Shown here: positions 10,301-17,966 of the stretch, one piece after another
How positions within the stretch are numbered: position 1 is the stretch's first letter
Layout of the letters: every line of letters begins with the position of its first letter
Assembly (NCBI GenBank): GCA_001579985.1
Contig: LRSR01008172.1
Location: 1 to 22,161, forward strand
From: Hypsibius dujardini
Taxonomy: Eukaryota > Tardigrada > Eutardigrada > Parachela > Hypsibiidae
Reading direction: 5' to 3'
DNA length: 22,161 nucleotides
The notes under the pieces: generated by a model
Told to the model about the DNA's origin: nothing
Seen by the model: the letters and a program-made list of their open reading frames with translations, nothing else
The model's database searches: none
Position numbers and translations under genes: made by a program

Positions 10301-10999
10301 TACAGGTGTATCCCACCACATTCCGAGCTGTGGGTCTAGGTGTCTGCAGTTCCTTCGCCCGGATCGGATCCATGATATCGCCCTTCGTCGCACAAGTGCT
10401 CATGGCACATTCCGTTCCAGGCGCATTGGGCGTGTATGCTGCTGTCATGATTTTAACGGGTAAAGTTGCGTTACAGCTGTTCCTATGAACCCAATTTTGT
10501 TTGAAGGTCTCTCTCTCTCATTGCCTGTCTGTCATCTGTCTGCATGCCTGTCTGACTGTTCGTTTGCCTGTCTGTCTGCATGCCTGTATATCTGTCTGTC
10601 GGCCTCTCTCTTGTGTCTTTCTGTCTGTTCTTTATTTGTCTGCTTTCCAAGCTTGTCTGTCTGTCTACCTGTCTGTACGAGCGCTATGTCCATCCTTAAG
10701 TGGATTTGTGCTTTTTTTGCCTGCTTGGTCGCCTGAAAGATTCCATTTACTGTCTATGCCTGAACCTGTCTGACCTTATTCTGATCGGTATTTCTTTCGT
10801 TTATCATTATTGTCAGGTTTGTGCTGTTTTTGATCGCTTCTTTGTATGTTCTTCAGCCATAAACTGCCTCTTCTTACCGATCGAGACCAAAGGAAGGAAT
10901 TTACCGGTAACAATATTCCTCCAGATTTCGAAGCCTGCATCGCTAGCGTTAAAGTTTTTGCCTCATTTATCTCCGCAGGATATCGCGATCTTTCACTGA
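7367..10999 (+). CDS. SVOP: SVOP-like Major Facilitator transporter (synaptic vesicle 2-related protein)
   Basis: Thirteen exons, all phase-consistent: 7367-7484, 7657-7721, 7983-8081, 8424-8620, 8687-8725, 8805-8955, 9266-9394, 9462-9618, 9840-9950, 10021-10214, 10306-10459, 10857-10906, 10979-10999. They encode 494 residues; vertebrate SVOP is about 550 and SVOPL about 490. Signatures in order: ALEKLGFGRYQMKM and ADALEIMLLSVLSP (TM1), GKMSDRFGR (loop 2-3), RMLVGGAAVGTGQS (TM4), AEMLPPKHRGK, GWRW, VPESPRFLL (loop 6-7), FGYYGVVLSSTEI (TM7), DVIGRKW (loop 8-9), YTSEVYPTTFRAVGLGVCSS and FLPIETKGR at the end. SVOP is a twelve-segment vesicle or organelle membrane protein whose substrate is not settled; that is family knowledge. 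The ATG at 7367 is the first in frame. The short loop exons (39 and 65 nt) are joined on phase and homology. The end is uncertain: the last intron is in frame and may be retained. Confidence 0.93.
7766..7937. repeat. 56-bp tandem repeat, three copies, in SVOP intron 2
   Basis: The unit contains TGCTTGCTTGATTGAAGGGC and ends in TTCGATTGATTGATT. The GGGC landmark recurs at 7797, 7853 and 7909, a period of 56. Copies 1 and 2 are almost identical; copy 3 has a few changes. Confidence 0.9.
8082..8423. other. SVOP intron 3, strongly AT-rich
   Basis: This 342-bp intron runs between GTACGA and CAG and is mostly ATTTAAA/TTTAAT runs. Nothing else is visible. Confidence 0.7.
8988..9185. repeat. TCTG/TGCC array in SVOP intron 6
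   Basis: A TCTG array mixed with TGCC and TATG variants on the sense strand, in the intron 8956-9265. Two roughly 40-bp segments at about 9003-9080 are near copies of each other. Confidence 0.9.
9668..9785. repeat. CAGA array in SVOP intron 8
   Basis: A clean CAGA array with AGAG and AATGA interruptions, in the intron 9619-9839. It is the clearest intronic array with CAGA, not TCTG, on the sense strand of its host gene. Confidence 0.92.
10508..10680. repeat. Degenerate TCTG array in SVOP intron 11
   Basis: An imperfect TCTG/TGCC array on the sense strand, in the intron 10460-10856. Confidence 0.85.
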
Positions 11000-11220
11000 C
11001 AACAGCAGCCAAGTCAAGAATCCCCTCGCTTCAGTGCAAGATACTTGGTGTGATATTTATATTTTGCTGCACGAAGACCCAGCGTCTGACAATGGAATCT
11101 CCACTAGCGGAAAATCTCCCTACCCCATCCTTCCTGATATTCCTAGAGTCCTGTGTTCACGGTGTTCCACTCCCGGTATCTCCCAAATCCGTCCGTCACT
11201 TACCTACCACATACACTCCT

Positions 11221-11390
11221 TATTCTCTTATTTTTCAAAAATTACGGATGCTAACACGGACAATTTGAAATCTCAATACCAACACGCCTACACATGTACT
11301 GCATCACTTCCAGCTCCGTTTCACAATGAACGCGCAATAAAATCAACCAGGAATGGACAATTTGGACTACTTACAATGGAACTCATAGGC

Positions 11391-11429
<39 letters not shown>

Positions 11430-11650
11430 CGCAGACAGACAGACAGACAGACACGCAGACAGACAGACTTATGTAAAATAAGTATTCTCTTATTTTTCGA
11501 AAATTATGGATGCTAACACGGACAATTTGAAATCTCAATACCAACACGCCTACACATGTACTGCCTCACTTCCAGCTCCGTTTCACAATGAACGCGCAAT
11601 AAAATCAACCAGGAATGGACAATTTGGACTACTTACAATGGAACTCGTAG
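11221..11650. repeat. 168-bp direct duplication around a (CAGA)n array, 3' of SVOP
   Basis: 11221-11388 and 11483-11650 are direct copies (offset 262) that differ at about four positions. A CAGA array with CACG interruptions at 11391-11468 lies between them. Each copy contains AATAAA (11336-11341 and 11598-11603). The interval lies 220-650 bp past the SVOP stop, so it is probably 3' UTR and its downstream flank. Confidence 0.93.
11336..11341 (+). terminator. Candidate poly(A) signal of the SVOP-like gene (first of two)
   Basis: AATAAA lies 337 bp after the stop, in the first copy of the duplicated block. An identical signal at 11598-11603 is in the second copy, so two 3' ends are possible. 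Confidence 0.5.
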
Positions 11651-12156
11651 ATGTTTTAATTTCGATAGCCCTGAAATTATTCCCATACATACCCACCACC
11701 CAGTGGCTCCACCCCCTGTGGTTGAAGATATTCTCACTGCAACCAATCGATTCCAAATTTATTTTCGAACAGGATTGCGGTAAAAAATGTTCCGTTTTCA
11801 GTGGAAATATTAGTTGTCATTAATAATTATTTATTAATTCTTTTTTAGTTATTTATTTATTCATTATTAGTTGTTATTTATTTAATTAGTTATTTATAAA
11901 CTAAATTCAAGGCTATCGGAATACTATAATACTCAATACTACTTCAATACTATCGGAAGGCTCGCAGAGCTACCTTGTGAGTAAAAGGATTTATCGATTT
12001 AATCGTGATCGTGTGCCTGTAGATAGGCGTGGACAAACTAAATGTAACATAATAACAACAATAAATTGTACCTCTATTCCATATATCATGCAACAGTTTT
12101 AGTTCATCTATAACAGATTTTTTTGAGCCAGTTGAAACAGGCGCAAGATTCATCCA
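11651..12156. other. AT-rich region between convergent SVOP and OCIA-like genes
   Basis: No gene seen. 11810-11910 is rich in TTTATT/TTATTTA; on the minus strand these give several AATAAA signals that could serve the OCIA-like gene. AATACTAT and AATACTCA motifs repeat at about 11920-11955. Confidence 0.6.
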
Positions 12157-12242
12157 GTAAGGCAGTCTCTGGATGTGCAGACTACTTCGAATCCAGCCCG
12201 TAAGGCAGTCTCTGGATGTGCAGACTACTTCGAGTCCAGCCC
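12157..12242. repeat. 43-bp tandem duplication across the OCIA-like stop codon
   Basis: Units 12157-12199 and 12200-12242 are almost identical (one clear A/G difference) and begin GTAAGGCAGTCTCTGGATGT. The unit nearer the gene includes its last five codons and the stop at 12225-12227; the other lies wholly in the 3' UTR. Confidence 0.9.
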
Positions 12243-13823
12243 GGAAGACGACCGCTCTCCATACCGATATCCCGAGCCATAGCCCCGGCAGTTGCCGCCC
12301 TGGTTGGCGTGCCACATGTTGCCCCAGTAGCTCCACGGTCCGGTCTCCGCGCCGGCGACGATCATGTACGGCGGCAGACGGATCCCCGCCTTGTTCAGCT
12401 CCCTGGCCGTTTGCCCGATCGTACTGTCTGCCGGCAGGGCGGCCATCTTATCCTGGCAGTTACCGAGAGTGTTGTACAGGGCACGTCCGGACAGGTTCCC
12501 CAGCAGCATGGACGCGGTGACCAGCCAAAACTGCCACCAACCGCGCATACCGCGGACGCCGGGCGGTGCAGCCGCAGCAGCATTAGCACCCCACACACTC
12601 TGGATGGTGCCGAAGTAGGCCGCCGCGCCACCGAGGATGGTCCCCGGGACGGCCCATTTCCAGTGCGCGTCGCGTGAGCAGTCACGGATGACTTTGATCT
12701 CATCTGGGGAACGGGAAAAGCACAGACAAGAATGTTAATGAGGCTAAGAAAGTGGTTGACTTAAATGGCGGAAGATTTTCCGGCGGAATATTTGAGTCGC
12801 TATCCACCAGAAGAATGCGAAGTCACTACCCATTCTCCGTCTGTGATAATGCTGTCCGTCCGTCCGTCCGTCTATTTATCTGTCTCATTTGCTATCTTAA
12901 GCCTTGAATCGGACCTTCGCTTTGCCTATCGTCCCTCCAATGGCCTTACGCTCGGCAGTCGGTATGTTCCAAACCATCCACGGTCTGCTCACGGTATGGG
13001 TCATGGACTAGCTTGTGGGCTGTTTCAGCCCGACCTCGATGGAAAATACAAAGGTGTTCCCTCAGTAAGCTGCTCACGCGTAGACGCGGAGGGCTGAACA
13101 GACGGATGTGCGGTTGGGTAATAAGTTGACGGGTGTATGATCGGATGAAAAGATGGGACGACGGATCGAGCGATCCAGGGACGAACGAACGGACGGGTAG
13201 TTGGAAGGACGGACGGAAGGACGGACGGAAGGACGGACGGAAGGACGGACGGAAGGACGGACGGATGGACAGACGGATGGACAGATGGTTGGAAGGACGG
13301 ATGGACGGGTGGACAGATGGTTGGAAGGACGGACGGACGGATGGTTGGAAGGACGGACTGACGGATGGTTGGAAGGACGGACTGACGGATGGTTGGAAGG
13401 ATGGACGGACGGTTAGAAGGACGGAAGCCTGGACAGACCGACGGCTGGAGATATGGATTCTGAGTACACTGAACGGTTAGAAAGAGATACGGTAGATGAC
13501 TGCTGATTGGAAATATTATAACAAAATTGTGCTCGCCCAGTGAAACTCTGGCTGAATCAGTTACTGCACCGCAAAAAACCCTCGCTATGTTGGGGGAGTG
13601 ACTTGGCGATTTGAGCCAGCTTGAACGGATTCGACTTAATTATGACGGGAAATCTGTGTACTATTATTCTGATCAGTCAATCAACGACACCGGTCTTCTG
13701 GTACTTACCGACGGATAATCCCCACAAGCCCGGGCCGTGATGGTGGTAGTAAAGGCCGTATTGACTCGGTCGGGCAGAGTCTTCCGGAGCGCCAGGGTCG
13801 TCTTTGTGCGGTTCCACAGACAT
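12225..13823 (-). CDS. Divergent OCIA-domain protein (second OCIA gene in window)
   Basis: Two exons, 13823-13709 and 12703-12225 (phase 1, GTAAGT donor, CAG acceptor, stop TAG), encode 197 residues. Residues 1-38 are polar and His/Pro-rich. The OCIA-like region starts at DEIKVIRDCSRDAHWKWAVP, which aligns with EEMRVVKECTQESLYYRSLP of the OCIAD1 gene at 4502-6409. A hydrophobic helix (GTILGGAAAYFG), an Ala/Pro/Gly-rich loop and a second hydrophobic stretch follow. That stretch ends LLGNLSGRALYNTLGNCQDK, which aligns with the family's GY-GK-SY---C--K. Expected to be a small two-helix membrane protein of mitochondria or endosomes, by family analogy only. The middle segment (GYL---P-yG-LPK) is replaced by unrelated sequence, so this could be an OCIAD2-like or lineage-specific paralogue. 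The C-terminus is Gly/Tyr/Ser-rich. Confidence 0.85.
12704..13196. other. OCIA-like intron, part without recognised features
   Basis: Intron sequence with a short TCCG/TCTG run at about 12853-12887. A plus-strand open frame here (12765-13097) has no recognisable domain and I do not call it. Confidence 0.5.
13197..13445. repeat. GGAC/GGAAGGAC minisatellite in OCIA-like intron
   Basis: A 12-bp unit (GGAAGGACGGAC) is repeated at 13203-13270. It passes into a roughly 32-bp higher-order unit with GGATGGTTGGAAGGACGGAC to about 13410. The array is a purine-rich tetramer derivative (GGAC, GGAA, GGAT) and reads GTCC/TTCC in the transcript. Confidence 0.92.
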
Positions 13824-14109
13824 ACTCAGTCCTTAATTCAAGAATCCGACCTTGAATAAAAACGGAAGAAGAGGATATAACTAAATTGGTATCTTTCGCG
13901 AGTGGGAACCAAATGAATCAGAAGTGTATACGGAAACACCAGAACCGTAACTTACTTGTAGGAAAAATATGTGCCACCGCCTGAAAAAGCAATAACCGTT
14001 TGGACTTCAGAAAAAAACTGAGAACATTTTGACAGAAAAAAATATTGGCGTAGAAGAAGGAACAGGGATGTCTGATGCGGAGTACGATAGTTTGTGGGGA
14101 AAGCAAATA

Positions 14110-14240
14110 CACACCTGGCAAAAACCTTGCGCTAACTGAATTGAGCCCTTACACTCGTTTGGCGTATGGCTGCTGCTGTTGCACACAGCCCGAGTTAAAG
14201 TGCTCGATTCAATCAGCGCAAGGGTTTTGCCACGTGTGTG
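14110..14240. mobile_element. MITE family B, copy 1
   Basis: A palindromic element of about 131 bp with roughly 38-bp inverted ends: CACACCTGGCAAAAACCTTG at the left, and CACACGTGGCAAAACCCTTG as the reverse complement of the right. TA precedes the left end, and TA follows the right end after a GT run. Homologous to 17220-17340. Confidence 0.85.
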
Positions 14241-14249
14241 TGTATCATA

Positions 14250-14600
14250 CTGGTATGAGGTAAGGGCACTGGAATGGGCCACCTGACTTTCCCGTACTCT
14301 GGAATGGGCCACCCTGGAATCACAATTTCCTCACAAGTTTTGGCTATCACCAAGATCCTAAGCGACAGAGAATAATCGATAACCTGGTGAAACGCGTATC
14401 AGATATGAAAAAAATTGTAGGAACATGTTTTAAGACGAAATAATTGGACGGTTGGAAAAAGCTCACTATAGAGGACGCTGACTATGCAGTGACTCCTCTG
14501 TTTACCATTAATTTGCGACAGAGCGCCCCCTGCCGTCCGGTGGCCCATTCCAGGGTAAGGAAATTCAAGTGGCCCATTCCAGGGCCCTTTCCTCATACTG
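14250..14600. mobile_element. MITE family A, copy 1 (351 bp)
   Basis: The inverted ends are about 55-60 bp. Each carries TGGAATGGGCCAC twice, about 30 bp apart. TA (14248-14249) precedes the left end; the right end has TG where TA is expected. The interior has no recognisable gene. The reverse complement of 16486-16839 is a homologous copy along its full length. Confidence 0.88.
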
Positions 14601-14815
14601 TGTGCTGCCTTATTAGAGTACTGTCTAGGGATCAGTCTCCTCATCGCTGCACTCTCTCTCTCCCAACGGAAGTACGGGGAAAACCCACGTTTTTGCCCTG
14701 ACGGTGCACTGTGGGGGCGCTGCGCAATCCGTATTAATCTAACTGCCAAGCGCGCCAAATTTCTTTATTGATCATAATTTACGAACAGTCGATGGGAAAC
14801 ATAGGAAGGAAGTTA

Positions 14816-14951
14816 TTGTATTTTCGCGTTAGACAGGGACAGTCGTACTGGAGTGGAACGTGAGCACGGCTGTACATACAGCACAAGCGCCGCGTGGCCG
14901 ATTAAACGTTCCACATCTCGTACGCTGTCCCTGTCTAACGCAGAAATACAG
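14816..14951. mobile_element. MITE family C, copy 1 (136 bp)
   Basis: The inverted ends are YTGTATTTTCGCGTTAGACA followed by GGGACAG, and are flanked by TA at 14814-14815 and 14952-14953. Arms extend about 50 bp, with a GC-rich centre. It matches the reverse complement of 15807-15951. Confidence 0.9.
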
Positions 14952-15010
14952 TATTGTATTATGTACAGTGTAAGTTTACCAGCTGGTAAATTTCATTAAT
15001 GTTCTTTACG

Positions 15011-15140
15011 ATGGTACGTACGGTGGTACCTATGGCGGTACCTATGGCGGTACCCATGGTGGTATATACGGTAGTATCTATGGTGGTACCCATAGTGGTA
15101 CGGACGGTGGTATCTATGTGGGGTACGTACGGTGGTATCG
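15011..15140. repeat. 12-bp minisatellite, GGTACCTATGGT-type
   Basis: About ten degenerate copies of a 12-bp unit (GGTACCTATGGT and variants such as GGTACGTACGGT). It is open as a Val/Pro/Met repeat in one frame, but there is no sign that it is translated. Confidence 0.88.
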
Positions 15141-15806
15141 TTATAACTTCGTCATATACACCCAGTCACTCATTGCCCATGTATAATCAATCATTCAAAC
15201 CAAACAAGCGAGGGCGGAGCCCGAGCTTGGCTTGTAGTGATTTAAGGGATCCTGGCAGAAATTTCAGCTCAACGCTGGGCCCCAGGGTCTTCCCTGTCTC
15301 GGCTGGAGAGCCGGGCAGTTCTTGTTCCCCTGAGCCCGGTTTTCTGTTGGCGGCTTTCTGAGGAAACCTGATTTCCATTTCTACTTTTTTAGATATTCCA
15401 AATTTGAAAATTGACATCGGGATTGGTTGGGAAAAGTTGTTTATTTCTCTGAACATGGAGCTATACAACACCTCACTGTCCGATCGCGACTCTTACGAGG
15501 GTTCCGGCTTGTACCATGGATGGGTAGTGATGTCATTTTTTAAACTGAATTAATAGACGTATTTAAGTTTAATTACATAGCAGGTCTTCGTGCAAGTTAC
15601 AGAAATTTTCGTATTTTAAATTTTCGTATTTTAAATTTTCGTTACCCACAAAACCCCGATCCCTCAGATTTATTTAATGGGAATTTAAACTGTAAGATTA
15701 GAATTAGTTGTTCCCTAACGCTTTATTGGGTAAACGGGTACAAATGTGAACCGCCATAATAATTTATACTGTACTGGTTTAATAAAGGACTGAAAAACTG
15801 AAATTA
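15141..15806. other. Intergenic stretch, no gene recognised
   Basis: 15190-15370 is GC-richer and has a short open frame on each strand, neither resembling a known protein. The rest is AT-rich, with a direct TTTTCGTATTTTAAA duplication at about 15606-15640. It may be a remnant of an older transposon. Confidence 0.45.
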
Positions 15807-15951
15807 CTGTATTTTCGCGTTAGACAGGGACAGCGTACGAGCTGTGGAACGTTTAATCGGCCACGCGGCGTTTGTGCTGTGTGTACGGTGCACACAGCCG
15901 CGTACACGTTCCACTCCAGTACGACTGTCCCTGTCTAACGTGAAAAAACAT
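15807..15951. mobile_element. MITE family C, copy 2 (145 bp, inverted relative to copy 1)
   Basis: The same terminal repeat as 14816-14951, flanked by TA at 15805-15806 and 15952-15953. The interior matches copy 1 only when reverse-complemented, including GTGGCCGATTAAACGTTCCA. Confidence 0.9.
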
Positions 15952-15987
15952 TAGTCAACGGATTGGTTTTTTTTGTCAAACTAAAAA

Positions 15988-16145
15988 TTAATTACTAAGG
16001 ATGTTTAGTTAATTTACTTTCAATAACTAAAATACTAATCTAGTTCTTTCAAAAAATAATTAATTTAAAAATTAATTACTATGGATTTTTAGCTTTAGTT
16101 TCTTTCAATAACTAAAAATACTAGTCTAGTTTTACTCGAAATAAG
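15988..16145. repeat. About 84-bp diverged tandem duplication, AT-rich
   Basis: Two copies begin TTAATTACTA (15988 and 16072). Both contain TTTCAATAACTAAAA followed by a TCTAGTT motif. They have diverged by several substitutions and small indels. Confidence 0.7.
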
Positions 16146-16327
16146 TTGGCTAATTTTACTTTATTGGTTCTCTCACTTATTGTTTAGAAACTATAAACTT
16201 TAGTTTAGCTTTTTTAGTCAACAAAATAAAGCAAAGCCAAGAAATAAGACACACCCAGTCTTAGTTCAGTTTTTGGTTAAACTTTCCATCTCAACGGACC
16301 CTGCATGCACGTGTATTATTTATAGTA

Positions 16328-16481
16328 CTGTACTGCCGCGATTAAACCGGTCCCTTTTTGCACCCGGGCAGCGCATTCGACCTGTGTGAGTGTGAGTGTG
16401 TGAGTGTGTGGTCACACTCAACACACAGGCGCGTGTGACGGAGGCGCGGCTAAACTGACCGGTTTAATTGCGGCAGTACAG
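16328..16481. mobile_element. MITE family D (154 bp, single copy)
   Basis: The ends are inverted copies: CTGTACTGCCGCGATTAAAC and, as the reverse complement of the right end, CTGTACTGCCGCAATTAAAC, each followed by CGGTC. TA precedes the left end and TGTA follows the right. The centre is rich in GTGTGA. Its right end lies within 5 bp of the next element. Confidence 0.85.
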
Positions 16482-16485
16482 TGTA

Positions 16486-16839
16486 TGAGTATGAGGGAAG
16501 AGCTCCGGAATGGACCACTTGAATTTCCGTATCCTTGAATGGGCCCACCGGGGGGCAGGGGGCGCTCTGTCGGAAATTACTCGAAAACAGATGAGTCACC
16601 GCATATTCAGCGTCCTCTATAGTGAGCTTTTTCCAACTGTCCAATCATTTCGTTTTTCAAACACGTTCCCACAACTTTTCTTCACATCTGATACGCGTTC
16701 CACCGGGTTATCAATTATTCTCTGTCGTTTATGACCTTGGTGATAGCCAAACCTGTGTGGAAGTTGTGATTCCAGGGTGGCCCATTCCAGAGTACGGGAA
16801 AGTCAAGTGGCCCATTCCAGGACCCTTACCTCATACCAG
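16486..16839. mobile_element. MITE family A, copy 2 (354 bp, inverted relative to copy 1)
   Basis: Homologous to 14250-14600 in reverse orientation along its length, including the interior GTGAGCTTTTTCCAACTGTC segment. TA follows the right end at 16840-16841. The double GGAATGGGCCAC-type motif is present at both ends but more mutated at the left. Confidence 0.88.
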
Positions 16840-16857
16840 TAAAAGGCAAAGTCTGTA

Positions 16858-17058
16858 TTTCGGCTGACCATCCACTTAGTCGATAAATCAGCTCACTCAT
16901 GGATTTTTCTTTGATGGCAGCTGCTTGATTGTTTTGATTTTCAGAAGTGCTATAGTATACTAGAATGTTGTACAGCAAATCAAACAATCAAGCACCTGCC
17001 ATCAAAGAGAAATCCATGAGTGAGCCGATTTATCGACCAAGTGGAGGGTGAGCCGAAA
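16858..17058. mobile_element. MITE family E (201 bp, about 85-bp inverted arms)
   Basis: An almost complete palindrome: TTTCGGCTGACCATCCACTT at the left matches the reverse complement of the right end (TTTCGGCTCACCCTCCACTT). Pairing continues through GATAAATC, CTCACTCATGGATTT and TTTGATGGCAG to about 85 bp. TA flanks both ends (16856-16857 and 17059-17060). The unpaired centre is about 30 bp. Confidence 0.9.
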
Positions 17059-17219
17059 TACAAATTTTGCCCCATGCTCAATTAAGAAAATTGTACGTCT
17101 GAAATCTCGCAGTACCAGTACATTACGTGAGCAAAAAGTTGTGGATGGTTACCTGTGTGCCTCGAAAAATGGGGTCAACCATCACCGAATTGTCTACAGT
17201 ATGATGAGAAGAGTACCTA

Positions 17220-17340
17220 CACACGTGACAAAAACTTTGCATTAACCGAGTTAAGGCATATAACTCGTACAATGTATAGCTTTATACACAAGCCGAGTTA
17301 AATGGGTTAACTCGGTCAGTGCAAGGTTCTGCCACGTGTG
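17220..17340. mobile_element. MITE family B, copy 2 (121 bp)
   Basis: The ends CACACGTGACAAAAACTTTG and (reverse complement of right) CACACGTGGCAGAACCTTGC resemble family B copy 1. TA lies on both sides (17218-17219 and 17341-17342). The interior aligns with copy 1 in the same orientation. Confidence 0.88.
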
Positions 17341-17342
17341 TA

Positions 17343-17677
17343 GTCATAGTGTGCCCAGCCGAGAGAGACACGCACCGACTGCATTGCTGTGCATTTGCAG
17401 ATTTGTGACGAAAAAGGCTGTTTGACTGCTTTACTCCGCCGCCGCAGCGCCGACGACAGGTACAGCCTAAGACAAGCAAGATGCACTGCCAGTGAAAATA
17501 GTCGGTCCATACACGACGACCACGTCTACAACTTCCGTCCAGCCGGCCGAGTGTGCATAGACGTTTATAGGTGCTGGCGTGCCGTAAATTTTAAATGACT
17601 CAAAAGGCCACAAAACCGAAACACCATAGTGCGTCCGCTGTGTCACGCAATGCCATGGACTTTCCTCCTTTCACATT

Positions 17678-17735
<58 letters not shown>

Positions 17736-17966
17736 ACCGCAAAACCTGAACAATCATTAACACCTTACACCGTTATCGTATATGCCCATGCCAATCCGGT
17801 ATACAACAACATTGGAATAATAATTTTGCATCTTATTTCAACGACCACGGCTGCGTTTGTTCACTGCATCTCATTCACTTTGGGATACGGAAGCGGATTT
17901 TTGCGTTATTTTTGCGATCCTAAAATTTTAAACTATCGGCGTTAAGCTGCGGGGATTACACGTAAA
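17343..17966. promoter_or_regulatory. Region upstream of TAF10, with CA microsatellite
   Basis: No gene seen. It holds the CA microsatellite and presumably the TAF10 promoter and 5' UTR. An in-frame TAA at 17943-17945 just upstream of the TAF10 ATG supports that start. No TATA box is obvious. Confidence 0.5.
17680..17734. repeat. (CA)n microsatellite, about 27 units
   Basis: An uninterrupted CA dinucleotide array about 230 bp upstream of the TAF10 start codon. Confidence 0.97.

Noticed and set aside
12765-13097. 110-codon plus-strand open frame in the OCIA-like intron
   Set aside because: No recognisable domain, and it includes a TCCG/TCTG run. Nothing supports translation.
13133-13480. Arg/Gly/Asp/Lys-repeat open frames over the GGAC minisatellite
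   Set aside because: These are simple-repeat artefacts inside the intron of the minus-strand OCIA-like gene.
14999-15361. Val/Met/Pro-repeat open frame as a possible repeat protein
   Set aside because: It follows the 12-bp minisatellite and then unrelated sequence. No promoter, splice or homology evidence.
14110-17340. One large foldback transposon with 3.2-kb structure
   Set aside because: The outer B elements are in direct, not inverted, orientation, and intervals between paired elements are not homologous. Separate insertions explain it more simply.
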